Source of the DNA: Calditrichota bacterium
GTDB lineage: Bacteria; Zhuqueibacterota; Zhuqueibacteria; Residuimicrobiales; Krinioviventaceae
Assembly (NCBI GenBank): GCA_003818595.1
Contig: RPQV01000190.1
Span: 1-6,803 of the forward strand
Reading direction: 5' to 3'
Length of the DNA stretch: 6,803 bases
Part shown: one piece after another, positions 1 through 6,803 of the stretch
Numbering within the stretch: the stretch's first letter is position 1
Layout: the number at the start of each line of letters is the position of its first letter
Notes under the pieces: generated by a model
The model's input: only the letters and a program-made list of their open reading frames with translations
Told to the model about the DNA's origin: nothing
Databases searched by the model: none
Program-made: the position numbers and the translations under genes

Positions 1-1410
1 AACGGCTATACCAATTGTACTGATAAACTGGGCAGCACAAATTTAAAATCAGGATATGAAACGCAATTCGCCCGCTACCTCGTCGACATATTGAAATTTT
101 TCCGCGACTCGGAACACCTTGATTTTGACTATATCAGCCCGGTCAACGAACCGCAATGGGAATGGAATAACGGCTGTAATCAGGAAGGAAACCGGGCGGC
201 AAACGCCGATATTATCGCAGTGGTCAAGGCGCTCTATGATGAACTACAACAGCAACAGGTTGCCACGAAAATCAGTCTGGCTGAAAGCGGAGATATCCCG
301 AGCTGGCATCGCAATAATTCATCCATGGCCGCCGAATATGGTAAATCCTATGGCAACTATCTTGAAGAGTTGATCGCCAATCCCGAAATATCCGGCAAAA
401 TCGCCAAACACTTTGGCGGACATTCCTATTGGTCTGACCGATTGAATGGACAGCTTGTTGAACATCGGCTGGCGGCACGACCGTATTTCAATCAGTTTTT
501 TGAACAAGGTTGGAGCTATTGGGTAACGGAATATTGCATTCTGGATGGACCTGAAGGCCAAGGCGGAAACGGCCGAGATTTATCAATCACAACCGCACTG
601 AATATTGCCCGCGTGATTCATCACGATTTAACTTATCTCGACGCCGGCGCCTGGCATTGGTGGACGGCTGTGTCACCGGAGGATTACAAGGATGGCCTGA
701 TTTATACCAACTATAAAAACAATCCAGCCTCTCGCTCTATTATCCAGTCTAAAACTCTGTGGGCATTGGGAAATTTCAGTCGCTACATTCGACCCGGCGC
801 CAAACGGATCAAAATCTCAGGCGCCGCAAGCAAAAATGGATTGATGGGCTCGGCTTTCCTCAATCACGCCGGCGATGAGATGATCATTGTGTTTGTGAAT
901 GTTGCAGAAAAGGCGTCACCGATATCTTTGACGCTGTCGGGACTTGCCGACAAGGCGCGTCTTGCCGGATTTACTACCTATGTGACCACCAATGCTCCTG
1001 AAGACAATCTAAAAGAGTACGCTTTCGTCCCTGTAGACAGCCTCTACACTATTCCCGCACGTTCCGTGGTCACCCTGGTCGGGCGAATTATCGCAAACAC
1101 GACAGTTGGAAAACGTGAAAATGCGCAACCCCACGATTTATCGCTCTTGAAAAGTTATCCGAATCCCTTCAATCATACCACCCGCATTGATGTCAAATTG
1201 GGGCAGCCGACGGAGTGTCAAGTGAATATCTACAACATCAGCGGTCAGATTGTGAAAACTCTTTTTTCCGGCTTGCGCACTGCAGATGCTCAAGATATTG
1301 AATGGGATGCGACCGATTACAACGGCTCATTAATGAGCAGCGGGATTTATTACTGCACCCTGGTTTCTGCTCAACTGCGGCAGTCCATCAAACTTTTATT
1401 GGTGCGATAA
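1..1410 (+). CDS. Secreted GH30-family endo-beta-1,6-glycanase (galactanase/glucanase-like), 5' partial
   Basis: Predicted retaining glycoside hydrolase of family GH30, probably cleaving beta-1,6-linked galactan or glucan outside the cell. The frame is open to the left edge, so the TTG at 91 is internal; the signal peptide and first barrel strands lie off the window. In the 469 visible residues, the motif SPVNEPQWEW holds the likely acid/base Glu50 (nt 148-150) and WVTEYCIL the likely nucleophile Glu177 (nt 529-531). GNGRDLSITTALNIARVIHH and WHWWTAVSPEDYKDGL are typical of bacterial GH30 'O-glycosyl hydrolases'. From about residue 253 (LWALGNFSRYIRPG) runs the GH30 beta-sandwich, to about 362. 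After a short linker, residues 381-469 form a YPNPFN-type sorting/FlgD-like tail ending in LLLVR, which suggests type IX-like secretion or surface anchoring. The stop overlaps the next start by one base. Family is well supported; the substrate (galactan versus glucan) is not fixed by sequence alone. Confidence 0.87.
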   Translation, partial: NGYTNCTDKLGSTNLKSGYETQFARYLVDILKFFRDSEHLDFDYISPVNEPQWEWNNGCNQEGNRAANADIIAVVKALYDELQQQQVATKISLAESGDIPSWHRNNSSMAAEYGKSYGNYLEELIANPEISGKIAKHFGGHSYWSDRLNGQLVEHRLAARPYFNQFFEQGWSYWVTEYCILDGPEGQGGNGRDLSITTALNIARVIHHDLTYLDAGAWHWWTAVSPEDYKDGLIYTNYKNNPASRSIIQSKTLWALGNFSRYIRPGAKRIKISGAASKNGLMGSAFLNHAGDEMIIVFVNVAEKASPISLTLSGLADKARLAGFTTYVTTNAPEDNLKEYAFVPVDSLYTIPARSVVTLVGRIIANTTVGKRENAQPHDLSLLKSYPNPFNHTTRIDVKLGQPTECQVNIYNISGQIVKTLFSGLRTADAQDIEWDATDYNGSLMSSGIYYCTLVSAQLRQSIKLLLVR

Positions 1411-1412
1411 TG
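1401..1412 (+). promoter_or_regulatory. TAATG stop-start overlap (translational coupling site)
   Basis: The GH30 stop codon TAA (1408-1410) shares its last A with the ATG (1410-1412) of the next gene. Only a weak purine-rich GGTG (1401-1404) lies upstream and there is no real Shine-Dalgarno sequence. Re-initiation by the ribosome finishing gene 1 is therefore the likely way gene 2 is translated, which implies co-transcription and similar expression of the two secreted enzymes. Confidence 0.6.
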
Positions 1413-3785
1413 AGACTCTTTTCCTTATTCATACGGATTCTTCTCTCGACCGCTGTTGCAGCAGTCGCCCAATCAGAGTTGACAATAAAAGATGAAATCC
1501 AAACCTATGCCCGCCTGGAAAATACGCGCGTTATCATTGATGGAAAATCAGAACTGCATCTTACCGAGGGGATCGATCCGCTGCCGGGAAGTACAGTCAC
1601 CCTATTGAGTGACGACGCCTGGCTCTTTCTCGATAACATCAGGCCGACATGGGCATCGGCTCATATTCTTGCTCTGATTCAAGTGAAGAACGAAAACGCT
1701 GTTCTGGATAAGAATGTGCGAGTCGTCCAATATCTAAACGGTGCGGTTATCATTCCTCACTCTCCCGCATTCAAGCCGCTGCAGGTCTATGATGAAATGT
1801 CTTTAACGGGTTCATTCCTGTCCATCGGGATCAACGATTATTACCTCAGCACGAATCTGCTCAGCGGAATGAATGACAAAATCAGCTCTTTTCGATTGAA
1901 ACGGGGTTATATGGCGACATTTGCGGACAAGACAGATGGCGCCGGTTGCAGCCGCATTTATGTGGCCCAGGATGACGACATTGTGATCGAAAAGATGCCG
2001 GCGGAATTGAATGATCAAGTCTCCTTTATTCGTGTGCTGCCGTGGCGCTGGGTGAACAAAAAAGGTTGGGCAGGCGGCGGCATTCAAGAGGCGGACACGC
2101 TGCGATGCGCCTGGCGCTATGACTGGGACAATGTGGCGCCTTCAACCTTGGATGTTGAATATATACCCATGCGACACAACAAATGGTGGAATTCGTACAG
2201 CAATATCAACAATAAGAAAAATTCCACTCATGTTTTGGCGTTTAACGAACCGGATAAAACCGATCAGGCCAACATGAGCGTGGCACAAGTCCTGGCAGAA
2301 TGGCCGAATCTTCTGCAATCCGGATTGCGTTTGGGGTCTCCTGCAACATCGGACGGCGGTCTGTCGTGGCTTTACGATTTCATGGAGCAGGCCGATGCCT
2401 TGAATTATCGCGTCGATTTTGTCGCCGTTCACTATTACAAGGGCGGTTGGACGGCAACTCAGTATTATAATTGGCTCAAGGATATACACCAGCGAACTGG
2501 TCGACCGTTGTGGGTGACCGAATGGAACAACGGCGCGAATTGGACTTGTTGCGAGCCGACATACGATCAGCAGAAGCAAATGATCAAAAATATTTTAGCC
2601 ATGCTGGACACCGCCAGGTTTGTAGAGCGCTATTCGATTTACAATTGGGTAGGTGACACCCGGGCGATGATTTCGAATTCTAATCCCATCAAACTGACTC
2701 CGGCGGGCGAGGTGTATCGGGATAATCAGTCACCGATGGCGTATGTGGATCCAAAGAGCCTGCCGCCGACGCCGGAAAATTTAAAGGCGGAAGCGCTATC
2801 CAGCACAGAAATTATGCTGTCCTGGATCGATCATTCGGACAATGAAATCGGTTTCAAAATCGAGCGGGGGCAGGAGACAGATGCGTTCGTGGAAATCGCG
2901 CGAATCGGCGCAAATTCGACCTTCTTCACCGCCATAAAATTATCCGCCTCCACCGCCTATTCCTATCGCATGGTCGCCTATAATTCAATCGGCGCCTCGG
3001 AATATTCAAATATCGCCACCGCCGTCACCCAATCAGGCCTCGGTGTGTTGCCGCAAGGAAATTGGACGCTTCGCTATGTCGACAGCGAGGAAAAAGTCGG
3101 CGAGAATGGCGCGGCCATTAATGCTTTTGACGGCAAAGTCAATACCCTTTGGCACACGCGATGGCAAGGTGCAAGTCCAAAACATCCCCATGAAATTCAG
3201 ATAGACTTGGGTCAAAACTATAGCATCGCCGGATTCCTGTATCTTACCCGGCAGGACGGCAATTATAATGGTACCATTGCCGACTATGAATTTTACACGA
3301 GCACAGATGGGACGAATTGGGGTGAACCCGCTGCTGCGGGCAAATGGCCCAAATCGTTCAGCGAAAAACGGGTGACATTTGAAGAAAGAAAAGCCCGCTA
3401 TGTTAGGCTTGTCGCCAAATCTGAAGTCAATAACAACGCCTGGACATGCGTCGCCGAGTTGAACGTGCTCATCGGCGATGGAACCCATGTCAATCGCTTC
3501 GATATCGAGCATCAACCACATTCCTTTGCTCTCGAACAAAATTATCCGAATCCATTCAATCCCGGCACCTCTATTCATTATTCAACCTCGGCAGCAGGCC
3601 ATGTCCGGTTGGACATTTATGACGTCAAGGGACAATGTGTCAAGACTTTGGTAGACTGTGTACAAGACGCCGGCGCCCACATGGTTCAGTGGGATGGTCT
3701 GAATAATCACTCCCTGCCTGTGAGCAGTGGTCTCTATTTTTGCCGTCTGCAGGACAAAGTGATTAAAATGCAGCTGATCAGATGA
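1410..3785 (+). CDS. Secreted multidomain GH128-type glycoside hydrolase with Fn3, CBM32 and sorting tail
   Basis: Predicted secreted beta-glycanase of the Glyco_hydro_cc/GH128 type; characterised members cut beta-1,3-glucan. It has 791 residues. The ATG at 1410 is chosen over an in-frame start at 1302 because it opens directly on a signal peptide (MRLFSLFIRILLSTAVAAVA, likely cut after Ala20). Residues about 25-207 are a beta-rich N-terminal domain that I recall accompanying this catalytic type. About 208-445 is the catalytic core: FNEPD holds the putative acid/base Glu280, VHYYKGGW holds His341, and WVTEWNNGANW the putative nucleophile Glu371. About 451-540 is a fibronectin type III domain (PPTPENLKAE to IATAVT). 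About 550-688 is an F5/8C-like, CBM32-type carbohydrate-binding domain (NAFDGKVNTLWHT, IQIDLGQ, RYVRLVA). About 705-791 is the YPNPFNP sorting tail (Tyr712), ending KMQLIR. It is coupled to the upstream GH30 gene. Domain calls are firm; the exact substrate (beta-1,3-glucan or a galactan) is inferred. Confidence 0.88.
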   Translation: MRLFSLFIRILLSTAVAAVAQSELTIKDEIQTYARLENTRVIIDGKSELHLTEGIDPLPGSTVTLLSDDAWLFLDNIRPTWASAHILALIQVKNENAVLDKNVRVVQYLNGAVIIPHSPAFKPLQVYDEMSLTGSFLSIGINDYYLSTNLLSGMNDKISSFRLKRGYMATFADKTDGAGCSRIYVAQDDDIVIEKMPAELNDQVSFIRVLPWRWVNKKGWAGGGIQEADTLRCAWRYDWDNVAPSTLDVEYIPMRHNKWWNSYSNINNKKNSTHVLAFNEPDKTDQANMSVAQVLAEWPNLLQSGLRLGSPATSDGGLSWLYDFMEQADALNYRVDFVAVHYYKGGWTATQYYNWLKDIHQRTGRPLWVTEWNNGANWTCCEPTYDQQKQMIKNILAMLDTARFVERYSIYNWVGDTRAMISNSNPIKLTPAGEVYRDNQSPMAYVDPKSLPPTPENLKAEALSSTEIMLSWIDHSDNEIGFKIERGQETDAFVEIARIGANSTFFTAIKLSASTAYSYRMVAYNSIGASEYSNIATAVTQSGLGVLPQGNWTLRYVDSEEKVGENGAAINAFDGKVNTLWHTRWQGASPKHPHEIQIDLGQNYSIAGFLYLTRQDGNYNGTIADYEFYTSTDGTNWGEPAAAGKWPKSFSEKRVTFEERKARYVRLVAKSEVNNNAWTCVAELNVLIGDGTHVNRFDIEHQPHSFALEQNYPNPFNPGTSIHYSTSAAGHVRLDIYDVKGQCVKTLVDCVQDAGAHMVQWDGLNNHSLPVSSGLYFCRLQDKVIKMQLIR

Positions 3786-3815
3786 CCGTGCAGTCATTCC
3801 CTCGCTGAATGTATA

Positions 3816-3848
3816 TTGACAATCTGCCGGGTGAAGAGAATCTATTTT
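3816..3848 (+). promoter_or_regulatory. Possible sigma-70-like promoter upstream of hypD
   Basis: A perfect TTGACA lies at 3816-3821 in the gap between the GH128 gene and hypD. The -10 side is weak: AATCTA at 3839-3844 (17-base spacer), or TATTTT at 3843-3848 with too long a spacer of 21. If real, it would let hypD be transcribed independently of the glycanase pair. Promoter consensus in the suspected phylum may differ, so this is only a candidate. Confidence 0.25.
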
Positions 3849-3899
3849 CTGTCGATCTTTTATCACCATATTCTCCGCCCTGCTCTTTTTCATTCTTTT

Positions 3900-3904
3900 G
3901 GAGG
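3900..3904 (+). promoter_or_regulatory. Ribosome binding site GGAGG for hypD
   Basis: GGAGG sits five bases before the ATG at 3910. It decides the start: an in-frame TTG at 3898 would overlap the site itself. The second ATG at 3916 would have an 11-base spacing and is less likely but not excluded. It is the only strong Shine-Dalgarno sequence seen at a start in the window. Confidence 0.75.
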
Positions 3905-3909
3905 TCTTT

Positions 3910-6258
3910 ATGTCCATGACCGACCGTGTCAAAATGCTTCGCCAAAAATCTCTCGACAGCAAAGAAACGCTGTCCAGCGAACGGGCGGAACTGCTGACCG
4001 CTTTTTATCAACTATATACTGAATTAACGTCAGAGCCGATACGCCGTGCTAAAGCATTTGCCTATTTATTGGAGCACAAGCATATCGAAATTTATCCGGG
4101 TGAGTTAATTGTCGGCGAAAAAGGCCCGGCGCCAAAACATGCGCCTACTTTCCCCGAGTTGTGCTGTCACACCCTGACAGACCTCGATATCCTGAATAGT
4201 CGTGAAAAAACCTCTTTCCATGTTGAAGTCGCTACCCGCACCGCGTATGAACAAAAGATCATCCCTTATTGGCGCGGTAAATCAATGCGTGAAATCATTC
4301 TCAAAGAGATGACAGCAGAATGGCATGCCGCGTATCAGGCCGGAATATTTACCGAGTTCATGGAACAACGTTCCCCTGGTCACACTGTCCTTGACGATAA
4401 AATCTATCGTCTGGGAATGCTCGACTTTCAAGCAGAAATTAATCGTCGTCTGGCTGAGCTCGACTTTCTCAATGATCCGGAGGCCTATGACAAGCAGGAG
4501 CAGCTGCGCGCCATGCACCTGACCGCCGGTGCGCTGATACGTTTCGCCGGCCGCTATGCCGACTTGGCCGCCGCCCAGGCAGAGATCGAGGCTGCTCCTC
4601 AACGCCGTGCCGAGTTGGTAAAAATATCTAAAGTGTGCCGTCGCGTTCCAGCCAACGCGCCCACTGATTTTCACGAAGCACTGCAATATTACAGGTTCGT
4701 ACATTTTGGCGTGACAACGGAACTCAATACGTGGGACGCGTTCTGCCCCGGAAAACTCGATCACCATCTGTTGCCGTTTTACCACGCCGACGAACATGAC
4801 CAGGCCGAAGAACTCCTGCAGTGCTTTTGGATAAAATTCAATAACCAGCCGGCGCCGCCCAAGGTGGGGGTTACCGCCGCTGAGAGCGGCACCTACACTG
4901 ATTTCGCTCAGATCAACCTCGGAGGCCTGCGTTCGGACGGATCTGACGGCGTCAATGAAGTGACCTACCTCCTGCTGGATGTGATTGAGGAGATGCGTCT
5001 GCTTCAGCCATCATCATCTATCCAGGTCAGCAAAAAAAGCCCTGATCGCTTTTTGCGCCGCGCTGCCAAAATCATCCGCACGGGATTCGGCCAGCCATCA
5101 ATTTTCAATTCCGATCTCATCGTGCAGGAACTGGTTCGCATGGGTAAAAGCATCGCCGACGCGCGTTGTGGGGGCTCCTCAGGCTGCGTTGAGGTGGGCG
5201 CCTTTGGCAAAGAAGCCTATATTTTGACCGGTTATTTCAATCTTCCCAAGGTGCTGGAGCTGACGCTGAATAACGGCATCGATCCCCGCAACGGCGAGCG
5301 ACTCGGACTGGAAACCGGGGATCCGCGAACCTTTACTTCATTTGAAGAACTGTTTGCGGCTTTTGAACGACAATTACTTCATTTTATCGACATTAAAGTT
5401 CGCGGCAACAACACCATTGAACGTCTGTACGCTCGATATATGCCCGCTCCGTTCCTTTCTCTATTAACCGACGATTGCATCGCGCGCGGCAGGGATTATC
5501 ACGCCGGGGGCGCCCGCTACAATACTTCATATATTCAAGGGGTAGGCATAGGAACCATCACTGACGAACTATCCGCCATCAAAAAACACATCTTTGAGGA
5601 AAAGACCCTGAGCATGTCCGCTCTGTTGGAGATGTTGGCCGCCGATTTCGTTGGTTTTGAACGTGAGCGACAGATGCTCATGAATCGCACGCCTCGTTTC
5701 GGCAACGATGATGACGATGCAGACGACTTGATGGTGCGCGTATTTGAGGCCTATTATCATGCGGTAGATGGCCGCAGCAATTTGCGCAGCGGTGAGTACC
5801 ACATTAATCTGCTTCCCACCACCTGTCATATCTATTTCGGTTCAGTGACCGGCGCGAGTCCGGAAGGCCGCAAGGCATGGACGCCGCTCTCGGAAGGCGT
5901 TTCCCCGGTTCAGGGTGCGGATCGACACGGTCCGACCGCGGTCTTGCGTTCCGTGGCCAAGATGGATCATGCCCGCACCGGTGGAACGCTGCTCAACCAA
6001 AAATTCGCACCCCATGTTCTGGCAACTGAAGATGGCCTCGACAAATTGACGCAGCTCGTGCGCACATATTTCAAACTCGACGGACATCATATCCAGTTTA
6101 ATGTGGTGGATGCCGCCACCCTGCGTGCGGCCCAAGCCGATCCCGAGTTGCATCGCAATTTAATCGTCCGCGTCGCCGGATACAGTGATTATTTCTGTGA
6201 CTTGAGCCGAATCCTTCAGGATGAAATCATAGACAGAACAGAACATGAGGGATTTTAG
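3910..6258 (+). CDS. hypD: trans-4-hydroxy-L-proline dehydratase (glycyl radical enzyme)
   Basis: Cytoplasmic, oxygen-sensitive glycyl radical enzyme expected to dehydrate trans-4-hydroxy-L-proline to (S)-1-pyrroline-5-carboxylate, which P5C reductase turns into proline. It has 782 residues; the Clostridioides difficile enzyme has about 789. The C-terminal radical loop is RVAGYSDYF with Gly757; the thiyl Cys426 and base Glu428 lie in GGSSGCVEVGAFGKEAY. From memory of the C. difficile structure (H160, F152, D278, S334, D339, F340, C434, E436, Y450, T645, G765), all counterparts are present: H158, F150, D276, S326, D331, F332, C426, E428, Y442, T637, G757. The offset moves from 2 to 8, which places a six-residue deletion near PFYHADEHDQAEE. 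Next to Cys426, Val and Ala replace the Thr and Cys I recall in C. difficile. No radical-SAM activase or proC lies in the window, and the next gene is convergent. Pyruvate formate-lyase, choline lyase and glycerol dehydratase fit less well. Confidence 0.88.
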   Translation: MSMTDRVKMLRQKSLDSKETLSSERAELLTAFYQLYTELTSEPIRRAKAFAYLLEHKHIEIYPGELIVGEKGPAPKHAPTFPELCCHTLTDLDILNSREKTSFHVEVATRTAYEQKIIPYWRGKSMREIILKEMTAEWHAAYQAGIFTEFMEQRSPGHTVLDDKIYRLGMLDFQAEINRRLAELDFLNDPEAYDKQEQLRAMHLTAGALIRFAGRYADLAAAQAEIEAAPQRRAELVKISKVCRRVPANAPTDFHEALQYYRFVHFGVTTELNTWDAFCPGKLDHHLLPFYHADEHDQAEELLQCFWIKFNNQPAPPKVGVTAAESGTYTDFAQINLGGLRSDGSDGVNEVTYLLLDVIEEMRLLQPSSSIQVSKKSPDRFLRRAAKIIRTGFGQPSIFNSDLIVQELVRMGKSIADARCGGSSGCVEVGAFGKEAYILTGYFNLPKVLELTLNNGIDPRNGERLGLETGDPRTFTSFEELFAAFERQLLHFIDIKVRGNNTIERLYARYMPAPFLSLLTDDCIARGRDYHAGGARYNTSYIQGVGIGTITDELSAIKKHIFEEKTLSMSALLEMLAADFVGFERERQMLMNRTPRFGNDDDDADDLMVRVFEAYYHAVDGRSNLRSGEYHINLLPTTCHIYFGSVTGASPEGRKAWTPLSEGVSPVQGADRHGPTAVLRSVAKMDHARTGGTLLNQKFAPHVLATEDGLDKLTQLVRTYFKLDGHHIQFNVVDAATLRAAQADPELHRNLIVRVAGYSDYFCDLSRILQDEIIDRTEHEGF

Positions 6259-6338
6259 TAGAGCGCCGAACAGAGCGTGAATGAAGGCGACAAAAGACGG
6301 CACAAGCGAGAGGGAATAAAGAACCGTTTTATGGCTGC
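6259..6338. other. Short convergent intergenic gap
   Basis: These 80 bases separate the stops of hypD (plus strand) and the unknown minus-strand gene. A terminator serving both would be expected here. Only an imperfect, long-looped pairing of AAAAGACGG (6292-6300) with CCGTTTT (6324-6330) is visible, so no terminator is called. Nothing else is recognisable. Confidence 0.4.
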
Positions 6339-6803
6339 TCAATTTGTCGGAATCAAACTCTGGAGATAATCACTTTTATCAATAGGAGCAAAATATTTGA
6401 TCTCAGCGGTTGTGCTCGCGCGATCAAAGCCTTTTACCTCAAAAGCCATGAGAAAAAATGGAGGGAAAGTCCCACGATCCCGCAGGATTTGTTTTTCCAA
6501 TAATTCCAATGACGCTCTTTGAGTGAGCATTTCAACGAGCTTGATTTGTGCATTGTATCCAAAACCAGCAATAATGATATAATTCTCACTATTTTGTCCC
6601 GGCAGCTTGGCAATGATGCCCAAATCAGCCACATATCGGTTGACCTCCCAGTTCCGCATGGTGCTGAGCGTCACCAGCGAGTCTTCCCCCTGAAAAGTCA
6701 GCGTCCCATGCCACCACGGCAACGTTTCGAATCGAATCGGCAGCACGGCAACCAAATCATAAAGGACGCGCAGATTCTTAAATTCGCCGATATAAATGAT
6801 ATT
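6339..6803 (-). CDS. Conserved-looking protein of unknown function, C-terminal part (5' partial)
   Basis: Not recognised. The minus-strand frame runs from the right edge (first visible residues NIIYIGEFKNLRVLYDL) to a TGA at 6339-6341, giving 154 residues. The TTG at 6755 is internal, not a start, since the frame stays open beyond it to the edge. The text looks like a folded soluble domain: an opening beta-type stretch, then LGIIAKLPGQNSENYIIIAGFGYNAQ (about residues 61-86), a likely helix with VEMLTQR and ELLEKQI, and a late strand FFLMAFEVKGFDR. There is no signal peptide, membrane segment or known catalytic motif in the visible part. That nothing interrupts the frame, and its alternating strand and helix pattern, support a real gene. 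Its own promoter and N-terminal domain lie off the window; a C-terminal domain of a larger regulator or enzyme is possible but unproven. It is convergent with hypD and so not in the same operon. Confidence 0.6.
   Translation of the reverse strand, partial: NIIYIGEFKNLRVLYDLVAVLPIRFETLPWWHGTLTFQGEDSLVTLSTMRNWEVNRYVADLGIIAKLPGQNSENYIIIAGFGYNAQIKLVEMLTQRASLELLEKQILRDRGTFPPFFLMAFEVKGFDRASTTAEIKYFAPIDKSDYLQSLIPTN

Noticed and set aside
1302..1409. In-frame upstream start at 1302 for the GH128 gene
   Set aside because: It would add 36 residues inside the coding end of the GH30 sorting tail and bury the signal peptide that begins at the ATG at 1410.
2142..2579. 145-residue minus-strand reading frame
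   Set aside because: It is antisense to the GH128 catalytic core, which is clearly coding on the plus strand.
3033..3578. 181-residue minus-strand reading frame
   Set aside because: It lies wholly inside the CBM32 coding region of the GH128 gene, and its translation shows no family-like motif.
3795..3811. CATTC/GAATG inverted repeat after the GH128 stop
   Set aside because: A five-base stem with a seven-base loop and no following T run is expected by chance.
3898..3909. TTG start at 3898 for hypD
   Set aside because: The codons would overlap the GGAGG ribosome binding site, which is well placed for the ATG at 3910.
4282..4797. 171-residue minus-strand reading frame
   Set aside because: It is antisense to the strongly conserved hypD coding sequence and its translation is unconvincing.
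3910..6258. Pyruvate formate-lyase, choline trimethylamine-lyase or glycerol dehydratase as the identity of the glycyl radical enzyme
   Set aside because: The hydroxyproline-contact set (H158, S326, D331, F332, Y442) and the RVAGYSDYF tail match HypD; pyruvate formate-lyase has a Cys-Cys pair that is absent here.
6292..6330. Possible bidirectional terminator between hypD and the minus-strand gene
   Set aside because: The arms pair over only about four bases before a bulge, with a loop over 20 bases; too weak to call.

Overview
The window reads as a piece of an anaerobic bacterial genome, most likely from the FCB superphylum or a related candidate phylum (Calditrichota, KSB1, Ignavibacteria, Marinimicrobia or similar). 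Two secreted enzymes end in a C-terminal domain with the YPNPFN motif, the 'type A' sorting/FlgD-like tail common in those groups. A glycyl radical enzyme, a class destroyed by oxygen, follows them. No species can be named from the sequence.

Layout, left to right. (1) 1-1410, plus strand: the 3' part of a secreted GH30-family glycoside hydrolase gene, cut by the left edge. (2) 1410-3785, plus strand: a complete 791-residue secreted multidomain protein with signal peptide, N-terminal beta-rich domain, GH128-type (Glyco_hydro_cc) catalytic domain, Fn3, CBM32/F5-8C domain and sorting tail. Its ATG overlaps the stop of gene 1 by one base (TAATG), so the two are probably translationally coupled. 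(3) 3910-6258, plus strand: a complete 782-residue glycyl radical enzyme. It carries every active-site residue I recall for trans-4-hydroxy-L-proline dehydratase (HypD) and sits behind a clear GGAGG ribosome binding site after a gap of about 120 bases. (4) 6339-6803, minus strand: the C-terminal 154 residues of a protein I do not recognise, convergent with hypD and cut by the right edge.

How they may work together: genes 1 and 2 would act outside the cell or on its surface on beta-1,6 and beta-1,3 linked glycans. Gene 3 acts in the cytoplasm, dehydrating free trans-4-hydroxyproline to pyrroline-5-carboxylate. Plant and algal hydroxyproline-rich glycoproteins (arabinogalactan proteins, extensins) carry beta-1,3/1,6-galactan or arabinose chains on hydroxyproline. 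The pairing may therefore reflect use of both the glycan and the peptide backbone of one polymer. This is a hypothesis from gene order. A beta-1,3/1,6-glucan substrate for genes 1 and 2, with an unrelated hypD neighbour, is an equally simple reading. No RNA genes, insertion sequences, CRISPR arrays or strong terminators were seen.
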